Positions 51,468-60,555 of a stretch of DNA of 64,000 nucleotides are shown here, piece after piece (within the stretch, counting starts at the first letter, position 1; each line of letters starts with the position of its first letter). The notes under the pieces are model-generated. The model saw only the letters and a program-made list of their open reading frames with translations. It had not been told where the DNA came from and did not search any database. The position numbers were made by a program, and so were the translations under genes. The DNA is from JBJGXI01 sp045635475 (GTDB lineage: Bacteria; Bacillota; Bacilli; Bacillales; Amphibacillaceae), in assembly GCF_045635475.1 (NCBI RefSeq), contig NZ_JBJGXI010000020.1:22212-86211 (forward strand). Reading direction: 5' to 3'.

Positions 51468-54400
51468 CTAATCAAATAAATTTCCTATATTCGAAACCGC
51501 ATTGTTTGTATTAACAGCCTGTGTTATTTGATTACTATCTAAATAGATACTATTATCTTTGGCCAACAACTGTGCTAGTATCTTATTTTGTTTTAAAGTT
51601 GCATCCAGTAAATCTTTCGTATAATTAACCGATGTAGATCTGGACGGTTCACTAGTTGTTTCACTTTGATTACCTAGTAGTGCTAATAATTTATTAAAAT
51701 CTGTCCGAATATTAAGAGTTTCCATGATACTTCCCCAGCCATTAGTTCCGTCAGCATAATGTTTAATACTTTGGAAAAGTGTTTTAGTTTCTTTAGCTGG
51801 CATTACGTGAGTACCTCGTGGTAGGTCAGGATATATTGTTGGTTTATCAGCACTAAAAAACATTTTACCGTTTGGAAGGCTAACCAGTTCACTTCCAGCG
51901 TTAGCCCCTATGCCATCTCCTAGTATAGCATGTCCTCCTGGGTGTCCTTGTGGTGGCGTTCCCTTTGCCCACCAATTTGGCGTTTGTTTATATTGCACAG
52001 ACGGTGTACGTACTGTAGGAGCCGACATAGATATTTTTTGACTGAAGATATATCTAACTTCATCCCAAGCCCATTTAGCCGTATTTATAAGCGCGCTAGT
52101 AGATGCTAATGTTGGTGAAGGCATTTTGATTGATCCAGAGAAAATTCCTTTAAGATCATCGAAAACATCTTTACCTTTTATATAAATTTTTCCAAACTCA
52201 ATTCCAGCATCAAGACCTAATCTTTCCCACTTCGTTAATATCTCCCCAGTGGTCAGATTAACTTGTTCAATCAATTTAGGGTTTTGCTCTTTGGCTGTAT
52301 TAATTACTGATTGGTGCATTTCCTCTGCTTTTTTTATAGATTCATTCTTTTGGTATTCCGCATTTTTTATCAACTCTCTAGCTTGTTCTGCGGTAATCTC
52401 CCCGGTTTCATCACGCATCATTTCAATAGCACTTACTTGTTTGTAATACGTCTCTTCAGCTTCAGCTACTGAGCCATCTTTAGCTTTAATGGAATTTTTA
52501 ATTGTATCAGCTGCTTGTCTTGCAGTTATGTCAGCTGCCTGGTCTTTCATTCTAGTGAGTATCGTTTGTTGTTCTTTTTCATTTTCGGTAAGTGTTTCTA
52601 TTGCTAATTCTTTTTGTTTTTTCTGTATTTGATTAATTTCCTGTTGTTCGGATTGAGTTAAACTTCTGTTTTCTTGTGATGCAGTTTCTAAAATTTCTTT
52701 TATTCTTTCCTGACCCTTTTTGGTGGTCTCAATTCTTTCTTCAAAGCCACCTGTTACATTTTCTAAAATTTCTGCTTGCTCTTCCTCGCTTATATCTATT
52801 GCTTCTGTAAATAATTCCTGGATAGCTGTTAAACTCTCATCTTTTCTTTGTTCTAAACCCTCAACAATCTGTTTGCCCATTTGATCAAACGTACCGGTTA
52901 ATGATTCGGCCATCTCCTCAGATACTTCTTGTCCACTCCATGATAGTTGATTTAACTGTGTAGTAGCTTCGTCGTTTAAATCCACAAAGCTGCCAACAGC
53001 TTTTTCTGTATTTTTTGAAACAGATTTTCCAAATAAATCAATCTGAGGAATAACATCTTGCTTCATATGATTATGGAGAGCTATGCCACCTGCAGTTAAT
53101 CCTGCGATGCCTAAAGTCGCCAAAGCCAAGGGACCGCTGCTTACTGTAAGGGCACCTAAACCTCCAATTAAAGAAGCTTTACCCGCTCCACCAGTTGCAC
53201 CTTTTTTACCGATAGCTCCGGTTAAACTACCGGTCACTTTTAAAAGTCCACCAATACCTGTGGAAAGACCACCTACTATGGATAATACAGGTCCAGCAGC
53301 AGCTACAATTCCACCAAACATTAAGATGTTCTTTTTTCCCTTGTCATCAAGTTCTTCAAACCAATCTGTGACACCCTCAATCCCATCTTTAATATCTGGC
53401 AATACTTCTCTTGTAAAATCGAGTAATGTCTCACCAACTGGTAATAGTACTTCCTTAGCTTCCCGCCAAGTTGATTTCCACTGTTTTGAGATAGACTGCT
53501 CGGCATTCTTGGTCATATCATCCATCGTACCGTCTACATCTTTAATGCCTTCTCCTATGCCTCCGAGTGAATACATCGCATCAGATTCTAAATCTTCGAA
53601 TTTAGTTCCAAAAAGCTCAACGCCAATCTGATTAGCGAGCACTTGGTCATCCATACCTTCCAATTCTTTCAGCACGGCATTGGAAACGTCTTTAACTGTT
53701 TTATCGCCTTTTTGGAATTCTTTCCAAACTTCTTGTGTGGAACCAGAAAGGTTGTCCATTGCATCAGAAGTTGCGTCCGAACCATCTTTCACGCGAATCT
53801 GGAATTCTTTCATTACATCGTTAATGTAATCAAGATTATAAACACCTGCTTTGGTACCTTTCTGCAGTAATTCAAAGTACTCTTCAGCAGAGAATCCCAT
53901 ACTACCAAATAGAGTTGAATACTCACTCAAGTTATCAAACATTTCATTGCTGAAGTTAAGCCCGTTTTGTGCCCCTTTAGCCATTAAATCAAAGGCTTCA
54001 TCTGCTTCAATAGCAAAGCCTTTCATGATATTGTTTCCCGCTCGTGTGACCTCGTTTACGTCTGAGTCAAAGGTGTCGGCTAAAAGAAAGGCTTTCTCCG
54101 TAATTCTTTCAAGGTCTTCATTGTTTAGGTCTCTTATATTTTGCTTCGTTTGAAGTACCGCGTTATCTATTTCCTCTGCACTTTCTCCGAATCCATTTTT
54201 ATAAATGTTTCGTGATATATCCGTCAGTTCTTTGGTTTCTTCCGCGGTGAGACCCAAAGCATTCTGAATTCTTACAGCAGAGTCTTCGTAACTAGATGCT
54301 ACTAATCCAACTGCAGCCCCAATGCCTAATACAGCCGGAGTAACGGTAGTGGACATAACGTTTCCAGCGTTTTTTGCTTTGTCGCCGAAGGCTTGCATTT

Positions 54401-54842
54401 TGTTACCTGCGCTGTCTAACTTGTCACCCATTTTGGTCCAGTTAGAATTAGAGATGCGTTGCTCTTCTTTCAACTTAGAAAGATCATCTTCGACTCGTCC
54501 AACATAATGGCTTAAATTGTTTAAAGAAGCAACTTGGTTGTTGTATTCTTTAGCAGCCTTATTTGCTTCTTTGGAACCTTCTCCGTGCTCTTTAACCATT
54601 TTCTCATAGCTTTTTCTAGCGCTATCTGTAACGGCTTTTTGCACGTCTAGCTTTTTATTTAAGCCTTGCAGTCGTGTTTCATACTTACCAATGGATTTAT
54701 CACTTTTGTCAAAGGCAGACATGTTGGCTTTCATTTCACTATTAACAACAGTGAGCTGTGATTTCAAATCTTTTAAGCCTGAATTAATCTTCATTGTTTC
54801 TAGGTCTAACTCAATGGACAACCCTTCGATTCTTTCAGCCAT
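51468..54842 (-). CDS. phage tail tape measure protein
   Basis: 1124 residues, AGGAGG before the ATG. Long N-terminal coiled coil (1-160), hydrophobic Gly/Ala segments (about 170-190 and 500-590), another coiled coil (650-860), Gly/Pro-rich late region with HPGGHAILGDG. This is the classic siphovirus tape measure; by the usual ratio of about 0.15 nm per residue the tail would be near 170 nm. Placed after the gpG/gpGT genes as expected. Confidence 0.92.
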   Translation of the reverse strand: MAERIEGLSIELDLETMKINSGLKDLKSQLTVVNSEMKANMSAFDKSDKSIGKYETRLQGLNKKLDVQKAVTDSARKSYEKMVKEHGEGSKEANKAAKEYNNQVASLNNLSHYVGRVEDDLSKLKEEQRISNSNWTKMGDKLDSAGNKMQAFGDKAKNAGNVMSTTVTPAVLGIGAAVGLVASSYEDSAVRIQNALGLTAEETKELTDISRNIYKNGFGESAEEIDNAVLQTKQNIRDLNNEDLERITEKAFLLADTFDSDVNEVTRAGNNIMKGFAIEADEAFDLMAKGAQNGLNFSNEMFDNLSEYSTLFGSMGFSAEEYFELLQKGTKAGVYNLDYINDVMKEFQIRVKDGSDATSDAMDNLSGSTQEVWKEFQKGDKTVKDVSNAVLKELEGMDDQVLANQIGVELFGTKFEDLESDAMYSLGGIGEGIKDVDGTMDDMTKNAEQSISKQWKSTWREAKEVLLPVGETLLDFTREVLPDIKDGIEGVTDWFEELDDKGKKNILMFGGIVAAAGPVLSIVGGLSTGIGGLLKVTGSLTGAIGKKGATGGAGKASLIGGLGALTVSSGPLALATLGIAGLTAGGIALHNHMKQDVIPQIDLFGKSVSKNTEKAVGSFVDLNDEATTQLNQLSWSGQEVSEEMAESLTGTFDQMGKQIVEGLEQRKDESLTAIQELFTEAIDISEEEQAEILENVTGGFEERIETTKKGQERIKEILETASQENRSLTQSEQQEINQIQKKQKELAIETLTENEKEQQTILTRMKDQAADITARQAADTIKNSIKAKDGSVAEAEETYYKQVSAIEMMRDETGEITAEQARELIKNAEYQKNESIKKAEEMHQSVINTAKEQNPKLIEQVNLTTGEILTKWERLGLDAGIEFGKIYIKGKDVFDDLKGIFSGSIKMPSPTLASTSALINTAKWAWDEVRYIFSQKISMSAPTVRTPSVQYKQTPNWWAKGTPPQGHPGGHAILGDGIGANAGSELVSLPNGKMFFSADKPTIYPDLPRGTHVMPAKETKTLFQSIKHYADGTNGWGSIMETLNIRTDFNKLLALLGNQSETTSEPSRSTSVNYTKDLLDATLKQNKILAQLLAKDNSIYLDSNQITQAVNTNNAVSNIGNLFD

Positions 54843-54857
54843 CTTTCATCCTCCTTT

Positions 54858-55405
54858 CTAACCACCAAAAGCAGCAATGAGGGACTTTTCTTCTCGCGGT
54901 TTATTTTTATCTTGCATAAGTTGGACAACGTAATGGATTGGCATATCTAAAATGTCATTGATATCCTTGCCACTTTTCATTAATTTATGGATGAGTTTAT
55001 CCATATACTCAGCTTGTTTGGCGATAGAAAAATCCTCATCCGTTAATCTCTCTTCGCCAAGAAGTTTTTTGTTTCATCAGACTGTTGACCTTGCGCAACA
55101 AAAATAAGTTGTTGTTTTAATACATCCTGTCCGCCCGGTGCGTGTAGGCGATTATAGATATCATTTGGGGTGATTTTCCCTGCAAATACTTCATTGGCCA
55201 CGAAATCGGCGATTTTATCAAACTTATCCGTCTCTGACATCTCAGCATCAGTCTCCACCTGATTCCAAACTTCAATGGCATTTCTTGCAACTCTAAGGGG
55301 GATAAAAGCTGGGGTCCATACTTTTTCAATTTCAGGTTCATCACCTTTTAACACACCCTCTGGATTTTTTACAAGCTCTAGCATGTTTCGTTTTAAATTC
55401 GCCAC
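54858..55405 (-). CDS. tail assembly chaperone gpGT, by -1 frameshift from gpG
   Basis: The gpG frame carries A-AAA-AAC (55070-55064) in correct phase, eight codons before its stop. A -1 slip there opens a 68-codon extension to the TAG at 54858, ending with IAAFGG, typical of gpGT C-termini. Total about 182 residues. The extension overlaps no other gene and directly precedes the tape measure. Confidence 0.85.
55043..55405 (-). CDS. tail assembly chaperone gpG
   Basis: 120 residues, AGGAGG upstream. Phage tail chaperone of the kind preceding tape measure genes (IPLRVARNAIEVWNQVETD). Gives the short product; the same mRNA gives gpGT by slippage. Together they coat the tape measure during tail assembly. 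Confidence 0.82.
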   Translation of the reverse strand: MANLKRNMLELVKNPEGVLKGDEPEIEKVWTPAFIPLRVARNAIEVWNQVETDAEMSETDKFDKIADFVANEVFAGKITPNDIYNRLHAPGGQDVLKQQLIFVAQGQQSDETKNFLAKRD

Positions 55406-55446
55406 GTTTATTCCTCCTTAAATAAAAAAAGAACAAGGTTTTATCC

Positions 55447-56484
55447 CTACTCTTCAACTTTTTTAATTAATGGTCTTCCTGCTTTATTATCAGATGCAGC
55501 TAATTCGTCCAATCTATCCTGATTGACTTTCTTGTTGGCCGGCTTTGGAAACCGATCACCAACAAAATAATCTTTGTCTTCTTCCAAATCGTGAAAACCT
55601 TCAATCACTTCATATTTAGCTTTAGCCAATTGTCGTACCTCCCTAATTGCTTCAACGTATTTGATAGATGCTTTATCCTGGTTAACATGTGATGTATCAT
55701 CTTCAAACGGTGTTTGATTTACATATTTACCTTTATAAAATAAATTTTGATGGTCATTCACCACGCCAGCATTATGAAATATTTTTGTATTATAATAGCT
55801 TTGAACTGGATCCGTTGGCCAAGAGAAATTCATTTCTTCAGGTACTATGACATTTATATCAAAATGATAGATATTCCAAAGTTGGGCCCACATCTCTGCA
55901 GTCCATTTTTGTATATCCGTTTTAGATTGACTCAATAATTTATAGAGCGTAACGGAATCTTCATATACCTTTTTCCAATATGCGTATGTTGGATTTTTAA
56001 TGGCCCATTGTGCGCCACCTATAGGTTTATTCTTTCTAATTAATGCAGGATCAACATCTATGGCATTGCACATATCTTCTAACAAACTTTTATCTTTGCT
56101 ATCAATATAATCAACGCTTAAATAACTTTCGCAAGCAGATGCAAGCCATTTATTTTCAGTTGGTTTAACTTTAGGTATTTCTCTTAAAAGCACATCACTA
56201 TCTAAATAAAAATATGTGTCGTTTTCTCTTGATGAATTCTCTTCCAAGTAATTCATCCATAAATAAGGTTTTACAGATGGAATGTAGGATTTATCATGTC
56301 TTTCATCGTGATATACATGTGTTTCCACGCCAAAATTATCCTCTAAATAAACAGGCACCCGCTCATCCTGCTTCGTAAAAAGCAGAACAATATCTCGGAT
56401 GCCAAGTGATTGAAGTCTTGTTATGCATACCTCTAATTCCCACTCGAAACGCTTGATAGCCGGTTGGCAAAGAATATACTTCAT
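55447..56484 (-). CDS. phage GT-A glycosyltransferase with fused virion-associated tail
   Basis: 345 residues. Residues 1-280 look like a GT-A glycosyltransferase: a DxD-type motif in YFYLDSDVLL near 95, GGAQWAI near 155, WTAEMWAQ near 190 and a late HNAG metal-type His. The last 55 residues (VGDRFPKPANKK...ELAASDNKAGRPLI) match a small protein that many HK97-like phages encode separately. It lies six bases after the tail-tube gene, within the structural operon. Likely glycosylates virion proteins, perhaps the Thr-rich tails. Weak ribosome site; probably translated by coupling. Confidence 0.72.
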   Translation of the reverse strand: MKYILCQPAIKRFEWELEVCITRLQSLGIRDIVLLFTKQDERVPVYLEDNFGVETHVYHDERHDKSYIPSVKPYLWMNYLEENSSRENDTYFYLDSDVLLREIPKVKPTENKWLASACESYLSVDYIDSKDKSLLEDMCNAIDVDPALIRKNKPIGGAQWAIKNPTYAYWKKVYEDSVTLYKLLSQSKTDIQKWTAEMWAQLWNIYHFDINVIVPEEMNFSWPTDPVQSYYNTKIFHNAGVVNDHQNLFYKGKYVNQTPFEDDTSHVNQDKASIKYVEAIREVRQLAKAKYEVIEGFHDLEEDKDYFVGDRFPKPANKKVNQDRLDELAASDNKAGRPLIKKVEE

Positions 56485-56490
56485 ACGTTA

Positions 56491-56556
56491 TTACGCACTT
56501 GTAGTAGTTGTTGTTGTGCTTGAACTTGTAGTTGTAGTAGTTGTCGTTTCAGGGTG
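56491..56556 (-). other. threonine-rich tail of tail-tube protein
   Basis: Coding repeat: 13 Thr, 4 Ser and one Ala at the C-terminus, using ACA, ACT and ACG. Compare tails at 58292-58330 and 58629-58673. Confidence 0.9.
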
Positions 56557-57135
56557 GGCTAAACCAAATATCTTCTGGAACAACACATCACGGTTGGTTG
56601 TTGAATCTTTAGCATCACGAGCAAAGATGACTGATTTCTTTCCTTTTGCAAACCCAACTACTTCACGATCCATAAATTGTGCTGTAATCTCTTCGCTTGA
56701 AAATTGCGTATTTCCACCTTCTTTTGAATTACCACTTACGTTCGGTCTAGTAAAAATACCTTTAGGTAAACCAACGTATTCTTTTGATCCATCCTCATAT
56801 GTTTTAGCAAATACACAAGCTACATATGGCGGGTTATCATTGCTACCGGCTGCAGTTAATCCCTCAACAGTTTCCCATCCCAGTAACTTTTGTTTATCTT
56901 CGATCGGAATCTTATGAAATCCAGAAGTTACACTAACATCACCGCTAGATACAGCCATTTCAGCTGTTACGTTATCTCCATAAGCTCGTACAACATCTTG
57001 CGGCATATTAACGGTAATATTTTGTAGAAATTTAACGCGTTCGATTGCAGTAGCCGTTAAAGTATCTCCAACTTCTCCGTAATAAAATTCGTCAACACCC
57101 GTGGAAGCTTTATAATTCTTTTCTTCTCCTGCCAT
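56491..57135 (-). CDS. major tail (tube) protein, phi13-type, with Thr-rich tail
   Basis: 214 residues from the ATG at 57135 (AGGAG eight bases upstream). Core fits phi13-family major tail proteins (ASTGVDEFYYG at the start, FAKGKKSVIFARD near the end of the core). The last 20 or so residues are Thr/Ser only (T7 S3 T6 SA) after HPE. Mixed Thr codons show selection on protein, not DNA slippage. Confidence 0.85.
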   Translation of the reverse strand: MAGEEKNYKASTGVDEFYYGEVGDTLTATAIERVKFLQNITVNMPQDVVRAYGDNVTAEMAVSSGDVSVTSGFHKIPIEDKQKLLGWETVEGLTAAGSNDNPPYVACVFAKTYEDGSKEYVGLPKGIFTRPNVSGNSKEGGNTQFSSEEITAQFMDREVVGFAKGKKSVIFARDAKDSTTNRDVLFQKIFGLAHPETTTTTTTSSSTTTTTTSA

Positions 57136-57146
57136 ATTTATCACTC

Positions 57147-57530
57147 CTATAAATTTTTAAAATCTTCTCTATACAAAGAACCGCGATACCTTCTCGCATC
57201 ACGGAAAACACCATCTGCATATTCATTTGGTCCTGCTCGTTGCTTAAAACCGATTGTATTCCACATCACATCGCGAATTGCATTTGCTAGATTTAACGTT
57301 TCTAATCGATTGCGTGACCATACTTCAACTTGTATTAAAAAATCAATCTTGATCCAAGTATTGTCCGCAAAGTCGATTGGTTCACCATCATCAAATGGAT
57401 CAATGATAATGAAAGGATTATCTACATCCCCAGTCTCTGGATATTCATAATATTTAATCCTTTCGAATGCTTTTGATTTAATAAATTCATTAGCAATAAG
57501 GTGACTATAAACAATTGATAGTATATCCAT
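57147..57530 (-). CDS. tail completion/terminator protein
   Basis: 127 residues; ATG overlaps the previous stop (TGATG), GGTGG six bases upstream. Position between HK97-gp10-like gene and tail tube, plus size, suggests the tail terminator. Fold pattern agrees (IKIDFLIQVEVWSRNRLE). Confidence 0.75.
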   Translation of the reverse strand: MDILSIVYSHLIANEFIKSKAFERIKYYEYPETGDVDNPFIIIDPFDDGEPIDFADNTWIKIDFLIQVEVWSRNRLETLNLANAIRDVMWNTIGFKQRAGPNEYADGVFRDARRYRGSLYREDFKNL

Positions 57531-57916
57531 CACAGACCACCTTTCAATGCTTTCCGTACTGCATCACGATATGCCTTCTCACTATTTTTTAAAGATCTAG
57601 CAATTGCCCCTTTACCGTCTGGGTTAGGATTATTGATGGTTCCCCACTCATTAAGGTGGATGATACGATATCGTTCATGAGGGCCGCGCCAGTGTACTTT
57701 CGTTGTGCGTGTACCATTTTCCCAATATGGACCTTTAACAGTGATTTCTTCAATACTTTTCCCAGTGTCTTTAAATGTTTCGAACTCTTGTTTAAGTTCT
57801 TTTACAAATTCGTTAGTTGCATTTATCAATGCCTTATCACTAATTCGTTGCATGGCTTCTTTACCTAACTTATTTTCCAACTTAGACAGCAAATTACTAA
57901 GGCCTTTAACTTTCAC
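57530..57916 (-). CDS. HK97 gp10-like head-tail joining protein
   Basis: 128 residues, GTG start overlapping the previous stop (GTGA). HK97_gp10 family: N-terminal helices then HWRGPHERYRIIHLNEWGTI, with the typical R.IH..E.G core. Tail-side joining protein. Confidence 0.82.
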   Translation of the reverse strand: MKVKGLSNLLSKLENKLGKEAMQRISDKALINATNEFVKELKQEFETFKDTGKSIEEITVKGPYWENGTRTTKVHWRGPHERYRIIHLNEWGTINNPNPDGKGAIARSLKNSEKAYRDAVRKALKGGL

Positions 57917-58287
57917 ACTAATGTTACCAGTTTCGCAATGATGTTAATAAGCCTATTATTCTGTGGATCCGGTTGAACGTGTTTTACGTTGTATCGGTTG
58001 TTACGATATTGTGGATGATTGATAGAGATATAATGCTTGTCTGTTGCAAAGTAATCATCTAACGGATCTCGTATGGTAATTGTAATGTCGGACAAAGTTC
58101 CGTTTGACTTAGCTAACTCGACATCTTTCATCCACACTTCAGTAATCTTCCCCATGCATTCATGTAGTGTCTGTTTCTCTGTTTCGCCTGGTTCAGGTCC
58201 TTGGTTAGGTGCATACTCATAAAAAGTAATAGGTGTACGTAATTCACCGCTATGGACGCGTGGTGGTTTATATTCAAACTTTCTCAA
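57913..58287 (-). CDS. head closure protein (SPP1 gp16 / HK97 gp9-like)
   Basis: 124 residues from TTG at 58287, eight bases after GGAGG; that ribosome site itself encodes the final Gly-Gly-Gly of the upstream gene. The longer frame up to 58371 reads through the Thr-coding repeat and is not used. Family pattern: RTPITFYEYAP..GPEPGE and ISINHPQYRNNRYNVKHV. Confidence 0.8.
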   Translation of the reverse strand: MRKFEYKPPRVHSGELRTPITFYEYAPNQGPEPGETEKQTLHECMGKITEVWMKDVELAKSNGTLSDITITIRDPLDDYFATDKHYISINHPQYRNNRYNVKHVQPDPQNNRLINIIAKLVTLV

Positions 58288-58288
58288 C

Positions 58289-58615
58289 TTATCCACCTCC
58301 TGAAGTTGTAGTGGTTGTCGTTGTTGACGTTTCATCTGGAAGCATATCGATACCCAAACTATTAATTGCACTTAAAAAGTTATCTTCAAAATATTCAACA
58401 GCATCATTATAAGCATACCTAGTGCGTTCCATGACTAGCTCAGTTGCTCTAATATCTAGTGAAGTATTACCTTCAAGATTAAAAGATCCACACTTACTCT
58501 CCACGTAAGCATAAGAAAAGGACAACAATCTTTGTAAATTGATGTCCTCTCCGCTATGGGCTATATGCATTCTTTTTTTAAATTCTCCTACAATTGTTGG
58601 AGTAATTACATCCAA
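58289..58615 (-). CDS. gp6-like head-tail connector with Thr-rich tail
   Basis: 108 residues, TTG start after GAGGTGAT. HK97 gp6-like all-helical adaptor (LQRLLSFSYAYVESKCG...). Ends in DETST7-SGGG, a second Thr tail. Stop overlaps the next start region. Confidence 0.82.
   Translation of the reverse strand: MDVITPTIVGEFKKRMHIAHSGEDINLQRLLSFSYAYVESKCGSFNLEGNTSLDIRATELVMERTRYAYNDAVEYFEDNFLSAINSLGIDMLPDETSTTTTTTTSGGG
58292..58330 (-). other. threonine-rich tail of connector
   Basis: Eight Thr among twelve residues near the C-terminus, mixed codons; the last three Gly codons are the ribosome site of the next gene. Confidence 0.85.
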
Positions 58616-58628
58616 TCACATCACCTCA

Positions 58629-58673
58629 TTACGCGCTAGTCGTTGTGCTGGTAGTTGTAGTCGTTGTAGCTCC
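58629..58673 (-). other. threonine-rich tail of capsid protein
   Basis: Nine or more Thr with two Ser and a final Ala, mixed codons, ending SA exactly as the tail-tube tail does. Confidence 0.9.
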
Positions 58674-59789
58674 ATAAATATCCAAATCGTACACCTGAGC
58701 TGAATATTTATCTTTTGGCTTACCAGTTGCATATTGTTTCTGAAGGTATAATGTTGCATCATCCAAGGCCATTGTTTGATCAAACTTCTTAATTGGCTCT
58801 GAACCACCTGTCGCTGCGATATACTCTCCTTCTACGAAAAAGAGAACTTTACCTTCTGGAACAAAAATAGATTCTTCTGTATCCGGATTAAATGGTAGGT
58901 TAGTTACATAAGCACCGTTAGCGTTTTGAACCGTAGCATTTGCCTGAATGTCAATTGTATTAAATGGATTGGTGACCATCACAACCTTACCAGCTACCTT
59001 CTTAGGTTCATCCGCATCCGTTCCGTCACCTTTTACCTTTTTGGCAAGAAGCTTAACCACATCGCGCATTTCATTGATAAGTGTTCGACCAGGTTCAAAG
59101 GTAAGTTTTTTAACAGACTGTTTTTGAACAACCGCGCCATCAGATTGTTTTACATATAATAAACCAATTGGCATATTGTTGCCGTTACCAGATACAAAAC
59201 CTTTTTCCAAACCTACAGCCATAGCCTCTTTAATCATTGTACGAACATAGCGTTCCACCCAAACCGGACCAAGTTTCAACATATCATTTGCCAGTGGGAT
59301 AAAGGCAGTTAGTTTTAATTGAGTAATAGACTCTTTACGGAATGCTGCGTTAAGTTGCCCTTTGATACTATCAAATAAAGGTCCCCATACCGCTGCGCCT
59401 TCTGGATCTGAATAAATAAACTCCTTTACAGCTCCTAAGTTTTGTAATCCCAATTTACTCAATAGTGGATGCTCTTTCTTTAGTTCTTCAAATACTCGTT
59501 CTTGCGTGGTCTTAGGAAGTGTTTCAGTCTCTTTAAAACCGCCATCTTCTACCACAGCGTTAAAGAACTTAGTTTCCTCACTGGTTAATACGTTTTGACC
59601 ACGTGACTGCATAATAGCGTTATCTGCAGATTGCGTGTGCACTTGATCTAAAATATCACCTTGTACATCATAAGCAAGTGCTTCAAGCATTTCATTCAAT
59701 GCTGTTGACTGTTCTTCTTCAGTACCTTCCTGTGAGGCCTTAGCAAAGGCCAGTTTCTTCTCTTCAAAATTATTAAATTTGATTGGCAT
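58629..59789 (-). CDS. HK97-type major capsid protein with Thr-rich tail
   Basis: 386 residues from ATG at 59789 (GAGGAG seven bases upstream; an ATG at 59795 is too close). N-terminal helical delta domain (about 1-100) then the HK97 fold (GVKEFIYSDPEG..AVWGPLFD; FIPLANDMLKLGP; LEKGFVSGNG). C-terminus YGA followed by T5-6 S T3 SA. Follows the protease gene, as usual for a capsid that is processed. Confidence 0.9.
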   Translation of the reverse strand: MPIKFNNFEEKKLAFAKASQEGTEEEQSTALNEMLEALAYDVQGDILDQVHTQSADNAIMQSRGQNVLTSEETKFFNAVVEDGGFKETETLPKTTQERVFEELKKEHPLLSKLGLQNLGAVKEFIYSDPEGAAVWGPLFDSIKGQLNAAFRKESITQLKLTAFIPLANDMLKLGPVWVERYVRTMIKEAMAVGLEKGFVSGNGNNMPIGLLYVKQSDGAVVQKQSVKKLTFEPGRTLINEMRDVVKLLAKKVKGDGTDADEPKKVAGKVVMVTNPFNTIDIQANATVQNANGAYVTNLPFNPDTEESIFVPEGKVLFFVEGEYIAATGGSEPIKKFDQTMALDDATLYLQKQYATGKPKDKYSAQVYDLDIYGATTTTTTSTTTSA

Positions 59790-59802
59790 AGTCATTCTCC
59801 TC

Positions 59803-60555
59803 TTATTTTAAATTTAAAAAAAGCTTACTCATATTCTGCTTAGGTGCAGGAGTAGGCTCCAATTCTGGTGGTTCGTTATTTTGTTGTTTCTTAGAATACT
59901 TTGCAACTAACTTGTCTTTGAAGTTTTCGTATTCCTCTTCATCATCTAGATCTTCGAGATCCTGAATTTCAATCTCTTCACCTACCACATCAGCCAGACC
60001 AAAAGCAACAGCTTCTTCGGCAGTTAAAAAAGTTTCATCATCAAGCAGTTGGTCCAATTCAGATTGTTCTCCAACAAAACGCTTCTTGTATGACGCTGCA
60101 AGAGATGTGTCTATTTTCCTTAAGTCTGAAGCAGTTTTTTCAAACACTGAAGCATTCCCGTATTCAAAAGTAGATGCTCGATGTATCATCATCATTGTAT
60201 TTTCTGGCATAATAACTTTGTCTGCTGCCACTGCGATTACTGAAGCTGCACTTGCAGCAATACCATCAATATAAGAAATGATTTCCGCTTTGTGGTTTTT
60301 AAGTATATTACCTATAGCGACACCTTCAAACGCATCTCCTCCTGGTGAATTAATATGAACATGAATTTTTTCAGCATCAGCATCCTGGATTTTTCGACGA
60401 ATACTGTTAGCACTATTTTCACTCATAAAGAAACCTCTACCTATCGGGCCATAAATGTACAGTGTGTATTCTTTCTTTTCAGCGTCAATTTCAAAACGAA
60501 TGTCTGTTTTCTTGGTCATCATGTTCATTACTTGGTCTTTTAATTCCTTTGTCAC
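59803..60555 (-). CDS. ClpP-like prohead protease
   Basis: 250 residues, GTG start overlapping the portal stop. S14/Clp fold: GDAFEGVAIGN, catalytic Ser in GIAASAASVIA near 105, His in MMMIHRA near 128, then Asp-rich tail. Cuts the capsid delta domain during maturation. C-terminal 60 residues are acidic and Pro-rich. Confidence 0.88.
   Translation of the reverse strand: MTKELKDQVMNMMTKKTDIRFEIDAEKKEYTLYIYGPIGRGFFMSENSANSIRRKIQDADAEKIHVHINSPGGDAFEGVAIGNILKNHKAEIISYIDGIAASAASVIAVAADKVIMPENTMMMIHRASTFEYGNASVFEKTASDLRKIDTSLAASYKKRFVGEQSELDQLLDDETFLTAEEAVAFGLADVVGEEIEIQDLEDLDDEEEYENFKDKLVAKYSKKQQNNEPPELEPTPAPKQNMSKLFLNLK

Noticed and set aside
53083..53631. Plus-strand ORF of 182 codons inside the tape measure gene
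   Set aside because: Pro/Ser-rich antisense shadow of the Ala/Gly-rich tape measure; no ribosome site.
56423..56917. Plus-strand ORF with a Val-rich run
   Set aside because: Antisense of the Thr-coding repeat (ACN read backwards gives Val codons); overlaps two clear phage genes.
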